From positions 251,001-315,000 of the forward strand of contig NW_026705917.1 in the NCBI RefSeq assembly GCF_029867415.1: a stretch of DNA of 64,000 bases, written 5' to 3'. This DNA comes from Vicia villosa. Lineage: Eukaryota; Streptophyta; Magnoliopsida; Fabales; Fabaceae. Shown here in pieces: positions 1 through 11,023 of the stretch. A program made the position numbers and the translations under genes. Positions within the stretch are counted from its first letter, which is position 1. Every line of letters starts with the position of its first letter. Below the pieces are notes generated by a model. It saw only the letters and a list, made by a program, of their open reading frames with translations, made no database searches and was not told the origin of the DNA.

Positions 1-195
1 TTTAGGTCTACATAGTCGATTATTGATCATCTGAGCCTTTGAATGGGAAAGCCTTGGGGTTGAAGTTTGATAATTGACATGGAGATACTTTGAAATAATG
101 TGAGACACCTTGAGATCCATTTGAGGCCTTGAATATTCACAATCCTTTGATAAAATGAAATCCCTAGTTTTGGAGATCTTTGATTAGGAGAGAGT
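1..195 (-). repeat. Ogre-like LTR segment, outer element, left of SIRE-1
   Basis: Non-coding sequence that joins seamlessly to 26606-26675 when SIRE-1 and one AGAGT copy are removed. I infer it is part of an Ogre-type LTR on the minus strand, because the joined segment ends at 26675 with the same terminal motif as the Ogre-like element at 29935-50288. The rest of this element lies left of the window. The AGAGT copy at 191-195 is the left target duplication of SIRE-1. Confidence 0.55.
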
Positions 196-1435
196 TGGTA
201 GAACAAGATTTGTTCTGATCAATATTCTTAGTTTTGATGATAACAAGGATATGAATTTTGTGTGAGATAATGTGGTACTCTAATACATTGCAATTTCCCT
301 TTCAGGAAATATATAAAGAGTCTGCACAAATCAGCGCTCAGAAGCTTTGTCTCAGAAGGTTCAGCATGCAACATCAGAACATGGTCTGGCAAGACATCAG
401 AAGATGGTCAAGGCAGAATCAGAACATGGGTCTATGGAAGCATCAGAAGAACTTGAGAGCAGAAGCAGAAGCATTGAAGTTCTCATGGTATCACGCTCAG
501 AAGCACTTCAAGGTCAGAAGACAAGAAGATGCTATGCACCAAGCTGTTTGACTCTGATGATATTCAAACGTTGTATACATAAACATCAGATCAGAAGAAA
601 GTACAGGTGGCAGACTACGCTGACTGACAAAAGGAACGTTGGAAGCTATTAAAGGCAACGTCAGTAGACACAGCGTGAACAAGGCTCGAGGTAGTTGACA
701 AAAGCGTGAAACATTAAATGCAATGTTGTACGGAATACGCAAAGCATTAAATGCTCCCAACGGTCATCTTCTCAAGTGCCTATAAATATGAAGTTCTGAT
801 GAGAAGCAAGGTTACGAATTTTGGACGCACTTTGACGAATTCTGAACGAACTTATTCTGAAAAACTTGCTGAAACGCTGTTCAACTCATAGCTCAGAAAC
901 TTCATCTTCATCAAAGCTCACTACATTATTGTTGTAATATATTAGTGAGATTAAGCTTAAACGTTAAGAGAAATATCACTGTTGTGATTATAGCTTTTCA
1001 GAAGCATTTGTAATACTCTTAGAATTGATTACATTAATTTGTAAGTAACTAGAGTGATCAAGTGTTGATCAGGATACTCTAGGAAGTCTTAGCTTGTGTC
1101 TAAGCAGTTGTAATTAGAGTGATCACGTGGTGGTCAGGATACTCTAAGAAAGTCTTAGATTCTGTCTAAGCATTTGTTCCTAGAGTGATCAGGTTGTGAT
1201 CAGGATACTCTAGAAGACTTAGTCGTGGGCTAAGTGGAAAACCATTGTAATCTGTTGCGATTAGTGGATTAAACCCTCAGGTGAGGTAAATCACTCCGTG
1301 GGGGTGGACTGGAGTAGTTTAGTTAACAACGAACCAGGATAAAAATAACTGTGCAATTTGTTTTTATCGTTCAAGTTTTTTAGACTACACTTATTCAAAC
1401 CCCCCCCCCCTTTCTAAGTGTTTTTCTATCCTTCA
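196..1435 (+). repeat. 5' LTR of SIRE-1
   Basis: Begins TGGTAGAACA, a one-base change from the TGTTAGAACA start of its partner, and ends CTATCCTTCA. A TATAAATA box sits at 781-788, so U3 is about 600 bp. U3 is saturated with TCAGAAG/AGAAGCA words but their spacing is irregular. Downstream lie three 65-66 bp units (1050-1245) and a C10 tract just before the end. Confidence 0.92.
1050..1245 (+). repeat. Three 65-66 bp tandem units with internal inverted arms in the SIRE LTR
   Basis: Units begin TAGAGTGATCA at 1050, 1115 and 1181. Each contains a GATCA...TGATC inverted pair flanked by AGAGT and ACTCT, followed by a second short stem of the form TCTTAG...CTAAG, so each unit could fold as two hairpins. 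The block lies in R/U5, downstream of the TATA box. It is also present in the SIRE-2 LTRs (minus strand), where the left copy lacks about 11 bp of one unit. Confidence 0.8.
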
Positions 1436-1437
1436 AT

Positions 1438-1449
1438 TGGCATCAGAGC
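1438..1449 (+). other. Primer-binding site of SIRE-1
   Basis: TGGCATCAGAGC starts two bases after the LTR end. It matches the plant initiator-tRNA-Met primer site TGGTATCAGAGC except for one base, and primes minus-strand DNA synthesis. Confidence 0.8.
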
Positions 1450-1521
1450 GCCGGTTCTAAGGTGCAAGCACTTAACCGTGTTTAGAAAAGATTCAGGAAG
1501 AGAAAAACGCTTCAGTAAAAG

Positions 1522-3447
1522 ATGCCTGGTGAAATTCCAACAGATCCACCTGCATCTACATCTGGCTCTACTGAGCAATACAATGGTAACAATGGTTATA
1601 CTAGACCACCAGTATTTGATGGTGAAAACTTTGAATACTGGAAAGATAAACTGGAAAGTTACTTTCTTGGTCTAGATGGTGAACTATGGGATCTTCTGAT
1701 GGATGGTTACAAACATCCAGTGAAAGCTAGTGGAGTAAGGCTTACAAGGCAAGAAATGAATGATGATCAGAAGAAGCTTTTCAAGAATCATCATAAATGT
1801 AGAACTGTTTTGCTGAATGCTATCTCTCATGCTGAGTATGAGAAGATATCTAACAGGGAAACGGCCTATGATATATATGAGTCATTGAAAATGACCCATG
1901 AGGGAAATGCTCAAGTCAAGGAGACAAAAGCTCTTGCTCTAATCCAGAAATATGAAGCCTTCAAGATGGAGGATGATGAAAACATTGAGAAGATGTTCTC
2001 AAGATTTCAAACGCTAACTGCTGGATTAAGAGTTCTGGATAAAGGCTACACCAAGGCTGATCATGTAAAAAAGATTATCAGAAGCTTACCCAGAAGATGG
2101 GGTCCAATGGTGACTGCATTCAAGATTGCCAAGAGTCTGAATGAAGTTTCGTTGGAAGAGCTTATCAGTGCCTTGAGAAGCCATGAAATAGAGCTGGACG
2201 CAAACGAGCCTCAAAAGAAAGGCAAGTCTATTGCATTAAAATCTAATGTTAAAAAATGCACTAACGCTTTTCAGGCTAGAGAAGAAGATCCTGAAGAATC
2301 AGAATCTGAAGAAGAAGATGAACTGTCCATGATCTCCAGAAGGGTAAACCAACTCTGGAAGAGCCAGCAAAGGAAGTTCAGAGGCTTCAGAAGTTCAAAG
2401 AGATTTGAACGAGGAGAATCTTCTGGAGACAGAAGATCTGACAAGAATAAGGTTGTCTGCTATGAGTGCAATGAGTCTGGACATTACAAGAACGAGTGTC
2501 CAAAACTTCAGAAGGAGAATCCCAAGAAGAAGTTTCATAAGAAGAAAGGTCTTATGGCAACATGGGATGATTCTGAATCAGAATCAAAATCAGACTCTGA
2601 AGGAGAACAAGCCAACTTCGCGCTGATGGCTACAGAAGATGATGGATCAGAATCTACATCAGAATCAGATTCTGAAGAGGTATTTTCTGAACTATCTAGA
2701 GAAGAGTTAGTTTCCAGTTTAACAGAACTTCTGGAACTCAAGGCTCATCTTAGTATCAAATACAAGAAGCTGAAAAAGCAGTTTGAATTTGAAACTAAGA
2801 AGCTGGAATTGGAAAATTCTGAAATGAAGGAAAAAGTTTTAAATCTATCCAAAGATAGTGGATCTCCTTCTGAAACAGAAAAATCCATTCCTAGCATGAA
2901 TCATATTCTGAAAGAATATGACTCGAGCTTCAGAAAGTTCTTATCTAGAAGTATTGGCAGAAGTCATCTTGCTTCTATGATATATGGTGTTTCTGGAAAC
3001 AGAAGGTTTGGTTTTGGCTATGAGGGTGATACCTCACATAAATTTGAACCTGTTGATGATCTGAAGATCACATACAAGCCATTGTATGATCAGTTCAAAT
3101 ATGGCCATGCACATGATATTAGGCTCACTTCACATGCACAGAAGTTTAACACTGTTCACACCAAGAAGCTTGTGACACATCCTAAGAAATATCATGCTGA
3201 CAAACCTAAAGAATATTATGATGTTCCTCCTGTTAAATATTCTGCTAAACCCAAGTTCAATTAGAACTTGAGGAGAACTAACAAGAAAGGACCCAAGAAA
3301 TTGTGGGTACCTAAGGAGAAGATAATTTCTGTTGCAGATATCCTTGGCGGCAAAGAGGACAAAAAGCAAAATGTCATGGTACCTGGACTCTGGGTGCTCG
3401 CGACACATGACGGGAAGAAGGTCTACATTCCAAGACCTGGTGCTTAA
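1522..3447 (+). pseudogene. SIRE-1 gag, broken by one nonsense codon
   Basis: Gag forms the particle that packages element RNA. The chosen ATG at 1522 lies just after the primer region and gives 580 residues up to a TAG at 3262-3264. Residues about 30-230 form a UBN2-type copia gag region (start NYWKDKLESY-like), a zinc knuckle of pattern CX2CX4HX4C sits at residues 313-326, and an acidic Ser/Glu-rich stretch is followed by a predicted coiled coil rich in Lys, Glu and Leu. SIRE-2 has CAG where this copy has TAG, so the stop is decay; the frame then stays open to TAA at 3445-3447. The last 122 nt overlap pol in another frame. Confidence 0.88.
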
Positions 3448-6441
3448 GCCAGGTGGAGAAGTCAAGTTTGGAGGAGATCAGAAGGGCAAAATCATTGGTT
3501 CTGGAACCATAAGTCTTGGTAACTCTCCTTCCATAACTAATGTACTTCTTGTAGAAGGATTAACGCATAACTTATTGTCCATAAGTCAATTAAGTGACAA
3601 TGGTTATGATATAATCTTCAATCAAAAGTCTTGCAAGGCTGTAAGTCAGAAGGATGGCTCAATCCTATTTACAGGCAAGAGAAAGAACAACATTTATAAG
3701 ATTGATCTTTCTGATCTTGAGAAGCAGAAGGTGACTTGTCTTATGTCTGTTTTTGAAGAGCAATGGGTCTGGCACAGAAGATTAGGACATGCTAGTTTGA
3801 GAAATATTTCTCAGATTAACAAACTAAATCTTGTCAGAGAATCTTGTCAGATGCTCTTTGTGAAGCATGTCAGAAGGGCAAGTTCTCCAAACCTGCATTC
3901 AAGTCTAAGAATGTTGTCTCTTCCTCAAGGCCGTTAGAACTTTTGCACATTGATCTGTTTGGCCCTGTCAAAACAGCATCTGTCAAAGGGAAGAAATATG
4001 GATTAGTCATCGTTGATGATTATAGCCGCTGGACATGGGTAAAGTTCTTGAAACACAAGGATGAGTCTCATTCAGTGTTCTTTGAATTCTGCACTCAGAC
4101 CCAAACTAAGAAGGAGTGTAAAATCATAAAGGTCAGAAGTGATCATGGTGGTGAATTTGAGAACAAATTCTTTGAGGAGTTCTTCAAAGAAAATGGTATT
4201 GCCCATGATTTCTCTTGTCCTAGAACTCCACAACCAAATGGAGTTGTAGAACGAAAGAATAGGACTCTACAAGAAATGGCCAGAACCATGATCAATGAAA
4301 CCAATATGGCTAAGCATTTCTGGGCAGAAGCAATAAACACTGCGTGTTATATTCAGAATAGAATCTCTATCAGACCTATTCTAAATAAGACTCCTTATGA
4401 ATTGTGGAAGAACAGAAAGCCCAACATTTCATATTTCCATCCTTTTGGATGTGTATGTTTTATTCTGAATACTAAAGATCATCTTGGTAAGTTTGATTCT
4501 AAAGCACAAAAGTGTTTCCTTCTTGGATATTCTGAACGCTCTAAAGGCTACAGAGTATACAATACTGAAACATTGATTGTAGAAGAATCAATCAATATCA
4601 GGTTTGATGATAAGCTTGGTCTTGGAAAACCAAAGCAGTTTGAGAATTTTGCAGATTTTGATATTGATATATCAGAAGCAGTAGAACCAAGAAGCAAAGC
4701 TGGCAGTCTCAGAAGCAATGGATCAAAAGATCAAGTTGCTGCATCTTTAGAGAATCTCAGGATTTCTGAAGAGCCAACAGTCAGAAGATCACCTAGACTT
4801 GCATCAGCTCAGTCAGAAGATGTCATTATTGGAAAAAGAGATGATCCTATCAGAACAAGAGCATTCCTCAAGAACAATGCTGAATGTCAATTAGGTATGG
4901 TTTCTCTGATCGAGCCAACTTCTGTTGATCAAGCTCTAGAAGATACAGACTGGATAATTGCCATGCAAGAAGAGTTAAATCAGTTTACAAGGAATGATGT
5001 TTGGGATCTTGTTCCAAGACCTAAAGGATTCAATATTATAGGAACAAAATGGGTTTTCAGAAACAAGCTGAGTGAGAAAGGTGAAGTGGTAAGAAACAAA
5101 GCCAGACTGGTGGCTCAAGGTTATAGTCAGCAAGAAGGGATTGACTATACAGAAACCTTTGCACCAGTGGCCAGGTTAGAATCTATTCGTCTATTAATTT
5201 CTTTTGCCACTCAACACAACATCACTCTTTATCAGATGGATGTTAAGAGTGCCTTCTTAAATGGTTGCATAGATGAAGAAGTTTATGTCCATCAACCTCC
5301 TGGTTTTGAAGACTCCGTGTCTCCAAATCATGTTTTTAAATTAAAGAAATCATTATACGGATTGAAACAAGCTCCTAGAGCTTGGTATGAACGTTTGAGT
5401 TCTTTCCTTCTGGAAAATGGTTTCACTAGAGGAAAAGTGGACACTACTCTCTTCTGTAAAACATTTAAAAAGGATATTTTAATTTGTCAAATATATGTTG
5501 ATGATATTATCTTTGGAACATCTAATGCTACACTTGGAAAGGAATTTGCTGAGTCTATGCAGGCTGAGTTTGAGATGAGCATGATGGGTGAACTCAAGTA
5601 TTTCCTTGGGATTCAAATCAATCAAACATCAGAAGGAACGTATGTTCATCAAACCAAGTATGTGAAAGAACTTCTGAAGAAGTTTAATCTTTCTGACTGC
5701 AAAGAAGCCAAAACTCCTATGCATCCAACATGCATACTAGGTAAGGATGAGGTAAGTAAGAAGGTACATCAGAAGTTGTATAGAGGTATGATTGGATCTC
5801 TTCTATATTTAACTGCTTCTAGACCTGACATTCTGTTCAGTGTTTGTTTGTGTGCTAGATTCCAATCAGATCCTAGAGAATCTCACTTAACTGCTGTTAA
5901 GAGAATTCTAAGGTATTTGAAAGGTACTACTAATGTTGGTTTAGTTTACAGAAGATCTAAAGACTACAACTTAGTAGGATTCTGTGATGTTGACTATGCT
6001 GGAGATAGAATAGAAAGAAAGAGCACTTCTGGAAGTTGTCAATTTCTTGGAAGTCATCTGATCTCATGGTACAGCAAGAAGCAAGCTACAATTGCCCTCT
6101 CAACAACAGAAGCAGAATATGTTGCTGCTGCTGGTTGTAGCACACAAATGCTCTGGATGAGAAGTCAGCTAGAAGATTATCAGATATATGAGAGTAACAT
6201 TCCTATTTTCTGTGATAATACTTCTGCTATATGTTTATCTAAGAATCCTATCTTACATTCAAAAGCTAAACATATTGAGATTAAACATCATTTCATAAGG
6301 GACTATGTTCAGAAGGGTGTTATATCTTTAAACTTTGTGGATACAGACCATCAATGGGCTGATATCTTTACAAAACCCCTTGCTGAAGATAGGTTTAAGT
6401 TCATTCTGAAGAATATCAGTATGGATTTATGCCCAGAATGA
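3326..6441 (+). pseudogene. SIRE-1 pol (protease, integrase, RT, RNase H), one frameshift
   Basis: Protease DSGCSRH is at 3386-3406. The integrase zinc region (WHRRLGHAS) starts near 3770. The acidic integrase residues follow in HIDLFGPV, RSDHGGEF and VVERKNRT, with RT YVDDIIFG near 5497 and RNase H to TKPLAED near 6380. Pol opens in the +1 frame relative to gag. Near 3838-3850 a net 16-nt loss relative to SIRE-2 removes part of the integrase zinc domain and shifts the rest into another frame; from 3844 to 6441 the frame is open for 865 residues. RNase H reads DVDYAGD where SIRE-2 reads DADYAGD. Functional RT is conceivable, a working polyprotein is not. Confidence 0.9.
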
Positions 6442-7671
6442 GAAGATGAGAAAATCTTATGTATGGCTATCTTCTGAAATGAGATTGGATTAATGTTTTA
6501 TAAGAAGTTCTGATCTTAAATCAATTAGAAGTAGTGACTCGTTTATTACTAACGTTTCATTGTCTAAGTTGATTCAGAATATCTTTTAAAGTAAATACAG
6601 CTGTATCTAGCTTTCCAGATGGTAACACGTGTCTACCCTATTTGGACAAGCATGCGTGCAGTTGAGGAGGCGTCTTCCTAGGTAACTGTGTAAATCTTTT
6701 CAGAAGTCACTCTCTCTCCTAACGTCATTCCTCATTGAATGCAATTGATTTTATTTGATTTTGAAACTGTTCACTGTCATAAATGCATTACATTGTCTTT
6801 TCAAATCCGTGTCTATAAATTCTTTTCAAACTAATTTAGGGTTTCTTTTCGCTCTCTTTTCATCTTCTGTAACTCTGTTTGGTTAATCAATGAAAAGCTT
6901 TTTCTGCATATCTTCTTGTACTTATGTTACTTTTGTCTGCTTGAACTTCAATGAAAATTATCTTTTTCTTCCATGTGTTTCTTTTTGTTTTTCATCTGAA
7001 TCTTTTATGTTTTTGATGTTATGACAAAAAGGGGGAGAAATATGTGATAAATGATTTGATTTAATCAGTTGCTTTACTAACAGAACTTGCAAAGTTCTAT
7101 GCTTTAAGTTGTGTTGTTGCAGGAATTGAAGATTCAAGATCAATAAGCAACAAGATGAATCAAGTTCTTGGATTCTTGAAGCAAGCTGAGTGCTATGAAG
7201 CTTCAGAATCAGAATCAGAAGCAAGAAGGAAGAATGTTCAGATATTCTGATGATAGAATATGATCTGAAACATTATGTCTATTTGTTCTGATACATTCTA
7301 TATTGGCTCTGATACATATTATGTGTTCTTCTGAAACATATTCTATGTTCTGACTCATTCATGCTGACTTTTGTCGTTTAGTTTTGTTCTGTAACATTTC
7401 AGGATGTAGAGATGCTCTGATGATGCTCTGGTACATTCAACAATGTTCTGATACATTCTAGCATGAAGTGATGAAAGAAGAAATTCAAGTTCTGAAGCTG
7501 TCCGATGGAAGCAGAAGTCAGAAGCTGTGAATGTTCTGAAGATCTAAAGAAATTCAAGTTCTGAAGCTGTCCGATGGAAGCAGAAGTCAGAAGCTGTGAA
7601 TGTTCTGAAGATCAAAGAAATTTAGGTTCTGAAGCTGTCCGATGGAAGCAGAAGTCAGAAGCTGTGAATGT
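6442..7671 (+). other. SIRE-1 3' non-coding region, part 1
   Basis: About 1.2 kb after the pol stop with no credible ORF and no envelope-like gene. It contains an internal polypurine-like run (AAAAAGGGGGAG near 7026) and dense TCTGA/CAGAAG words. From 7481 a 69-bp tandem repeat begins. Confidence 0.7.
7481..7671 (+). repeat. 69-bp tandem repeat in the SIRE-1 3' region
   Basis: Units starting AAATTC or AAATTT lie at 7481, 7550 and 7618, each reading about TTCTGAAGCTGTCCGATGG in the middle. The next unit is at 16152, which is 69 bp from the third unit once the Tekay insertion and its AATGT duplication are removed. The insertion therefore cut the array without changing its register. SIRE-2 has a related array at about 18200-18540. 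Confidence 0.85.
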
Positions 7672-9639
7672 TGTAACACCCGTATAATTTTATTATTAAT
7701 TTAAATTGGAATATTTAATTAATAATTAGAATTATTAGGGATTTTGAGGAAATAATGAATAAATAATGGTTTAAGGCATTTGGGCCATATGAGGAAATAG
7801 TAAAGATGGGGGTGTAATTTAGTAAAGCTTTCACTAATCTCAATATTATTATTTTTCATAAAATAATTGGGAATTGGGAAACAAAGAAAAGAAAGAACGT
7901 GAAAGAACAGAAGTGGGAACAAGGAACGTGAAGGAGAACTGTAGAGGGAGAGACCAAGAACCAAGATTTTATCTGAGGTAAGGGGAGACTCTACATTTAA
8001 TCTCTTTTATCGTATTATAGGTGATAGTATGGATTAGGAGTATGGTTCGATCCATTGATTCTATATTCTGAAATTGTGTATGTGATCATCATTGAAATTT
8101 GGACTGTGAATCCCTAATAACTGATAGATTTAGGGTATGATGAATGAAATTGATTATAGAATCATATACTGTGGTTGTGGATGAATTCGTATGCTGTTTA
8201 GATGTGAATTTTTCTGGTTTTTAGACTCAAAATCGTGGATTGGTATGAGTAAAAACGAATAGGTTTTGGACTGTTACGAAGTTGCAGGTTCTGGACAATT
8301 TTTCTGGTGTTTCGCATATGAAACAGTGTCATACGCGTATGGGATGAGGTCATACGCGTATGAGGGACACTCCCAAGGGGCTATACGCGTATGATACGCA
8401 GGTGCCCTGTCCCAGATACCTAGTACTGGTGTTTTGCGTATGAGGAGCATATGAGGATGCTCATACGCGTATGGAAGTTTTGAAAGAGGAAAATTATTCT
8501 GGTGATACGCGTATGGCAGGACTGGTACGCGTATGAGATTGCTTTTAGGCAAAATCTGATCCTGTTGAAATGCGTATGATACGCGTATGGGACATAGTGG
8601 TACGCGTATGGATGCGTATGGGCTTGAAGATACGCGTATGGACGCTGTGTGTGCAAATTTCTATTTTGTGATTTTTCTGGAAAGTCCAATGATGTGTGAC
8701 TTTCGATCTGTAGGCCTGTTTTGTGTGCTGTTTGAGAATAGGTAAATCTTGTGATGCGATCTGTGGTTTACTGATATGTTGATTGTATTTGAATGATGTG
8801 AATGTATATATGAACATGCTTAATAATGATGATGATGATGATGAAATGAGTATAGATGATGCTACTCATAGTATGATGATGAAAGTATGTTATATATATG
8901 TTACATGCATTCATAAACATTGATGAGGACTGAATCCTAGATGAGGAGAGGATTTCAGTGAATGGCAGAATTCCCATTGTGTGGAATTTGTGCTGGCAGG
9001 GCCGTATCTGGATGATGATAGATCGGTCGGTGGATGATTTCCACTGCTGATGATTTGGTACCACATGCATAGTGTCAGTTTCATACATGTGCATGATTTG
9101 TTTATAACATGATGATATATGTTATATGATGATTGTCTGTGTATCTGTGGATGTGTGCATGATGATTTCTCTGAATATGAAACAATTGGGTGAATGATAT
9201 AACTATGAAATGTTATTATTTATGATGCAATAACATTGGTTAACTGTGATGAGACTCACCCTTACTTGTTGTCATTTTTCAGATTGAGGATAGCGGCGTG
9301 ACTTGGTGAGGATTAGCTCATAAGTCGGTTTTTAGTATTGTGTCGGTGTCATGCCCTGATAGATGTAACACTGGGAACACGTTTGTTTTGAGTTTGATTA
9401 TAACTCTAATTGGTTTTGTTGGTTGAGTCGGATACATTAATGATGAATGTTGACTCTGTGTGTTTGATTCTGCTGTTTAAAACATGATTTTATTAATGAG
9501 TTATAATTTCAGTTCTTTTCAGTGAATGCATGACATGTACCAATGTGGTTTTCTTTACTTATGAATTGTGACACCTCTTGCATGCTTACTCTGATTTATT
9601 AATTGTTTAATTGCCGCGGGTTATTAGAGGGGTGTTACA
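7672..9639 (+). repeat. 5' LTR of the Tekay-type element
   Basis: 1968 bp, TGTAACACC to GGTGTTACA. It holds the palindrome array at 8312-8640, TATA-like sequence at 8805-8811, a short GAT/ATG microsatellite near 8826-8845 and a TGATG-rich tract. The 3' LTR is the same length. Confidence 0.93.
8312..8640. repeat. Helically phased TACGCGTA palindrome array in the Tekay 5' LTR
   Basis: Nine copies of TACGCGTATG, some extended to the perfect 12-bp palindrome CATACGCGTATG (first at 8330-8341), plus about six partial sites. Core starts (full and partial) are 8312, 8333, 8354, 8385, 8396, 8434, 8445, 8465, 8507, 8527, 8570, 8581, 8602, 8612 and 8632. Gaps are 21, 21, 31, 11, 38, 11, 20, 42, 20, 43, 11, 21, 10 and 20 bp; the total of 320 bp is 31 turns of 10.3 bp. 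The array lies about 165 bp upstream of the TATA-like sequence at 8805. What binds it is unknown. Confidence 0.85.
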
Positions 9640-9643
9640 ATAG

Positions 9644-9655
9644 TGGTATCAGAGC
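9644..9655 (+). other. Primer-binding site of the Tekay-type element
   Basis: TGGTATCAGAGC begins four bases after the 5' LTR end and is the standard initiator-tRNA-Met primer site of plant chromoviruses. Confidence 0.88.
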
Positions 9656-9766
9656 ATAGTCGGTCGTTGTGACCAGAGTCTTAGTGTCAGTTTTCTGTGT
9701 ATGCGACTAATACGAGTTATTTGTCGATACTTTTGTTCTGACTGGATTGTTTGTGTAAGCAGAACA

Positions 9767-11023
9767 ATGGCTGGAAGAGGAGGAAGAAACGATGATGCTA
9801 TCGCTGAGGCTCTGGGCATGATTGCTGGTGTGCTTGGGGGAAATGCCGTAGGGGCTGGGATTGGTGCTGAAAGACAGTTGGAGAATTTTCAGAGGAACAA
9901 TCCTCCATTGTTCAAGGGTACGCATGATCCCGAGGGTGCTCAGAAATGGCTTAAGGAAATCGAGAGGATTTTCAGAGTCATTGACTGTGCTGAGAATCTC
10001 AAGGTGAGATATGGCACTCACATGTTATCTGAGGAGGTTGATGACTGGTGGATGTCAACCAGAGCTGAACTGGATGCTGGTGGTACAGCAATTACCTGGG
10101 CTGTATTTAGAAGGGAATTCCTGAGGAGGTATTTTCCTGAAGATGTCAGTGGCAGAAAGGAAGTTGAATTTCTGGCACTGGTTCAAGGCAATATGTCGGT
10201 GCCGGAGTATGCTGCTAAGTTTGTGGAACTGGCAAAGTACTATGTGCACTATAATGATGATGAAGCCAGTGAGTTCTCGAAATGTGTCAAATTTGAGAAC
10301 GGCCTTCGTGATGAGATCAAGCAGGGTATCAGGTACCAGAGGATCCGGAGGTTTGTTGATCTGGTGGATTGTAGCAGGATTTTTGAGGAAGATAACATCA
10401 AGCTGAGGTCGTCTCACTCTCGCGAGTTAGTTGACAGAAAGGGTAAGAAGCATATGGATAGAGGTAAGTCGTATGGTAGAGGTAAACCTGCTGACTAGAA
10501 GAAACCCAGTGGGGGAGATTCCAGTGCTCGTATCAGATGTTACAATTGTGGTGAGATGGGACATCGTAGGAATGAGTGCAAGCTTGATCAGAAGAAGTGT
10601 TACAAGTGTGACCAAGTGGGTCATATTGCTGCTGACTGCAAGAAGAGGGTTGTGACTTGTTATAACTGTGGTGAAGAGAGTCACATCAGTCCTAATTGTC
10701 CTAAGCCAAAGAAGAACCAATCGGGAGGAAAGGTTTTTGCTTTGACCGGGTCTGAGACTACTCCAGAGGACAGGTTGATTAAAGGTACGTGTTTCATTCA
10801 TGGCACACCTTTAGTTGCAATTATTGATACTGGAGCAACTCATTCTTTTATTTCTTTGGATTGTGCTATGAGGTTGAATCTTGAGATATCTGATATAAAT
10901 GGAAGTATGGTTATTGACACTCCTGCGTCGGGTTCAGTAACTACTTCGTCTGCATGCCTGAATTGTCCGGTTGACATTTTTGGTAGAGAATTCGGGATGG
11001 ACTTAGTGTGCCTTCCGTTTTAG
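9767..11023 (+). pseudogene. Tekay gag with protease start, two nonsense codons
   Basis: The ATG at 9767 opens a gag of MAGRGGRNDD start. A retrotransposon gag domain runs from about WLKEIERIF to the SVPEYAAKF region. After a TAG at 10496-10498 the same frame continues through three zinc knuckles (CYNCGEMGH, CYKCDQVGH and CYNCGEESH types) at about 10536-10700. Then comes the aspartic protease with IIDTGATHSFIS near 10820. A second TAG at 11021-11023 precedes the conserved region leading to LGMNWLEF. The first stop sits where a CAG would be expected. Confidence 0.87.

Noticed and set aside
338..560. TCAGAAG words in the SIRE U3 as another phased array
   Set aside because: Gaps of 14, 9-13, 23, 22, 24 and 17 bp do not fit whole helical turns, so it is motif-rich but not phased.
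497..760. Small ORFs of 60-100 codons in SIRE LTRs on both strands
   Set aside because: Each recurs in the other LTR copies because the LTR itself recurs; they lack domains and lie in U3 or R.
8274..9094. Minus-strand ORFs of 89-108 codons rich in YAY and HTRI in the Tekay LTR (also 14766-15469)
   Set aside because: They are translations of the TACGCGTATG palindrome array and the TGATG-rich tract; no domain, and they overlap in several frames.
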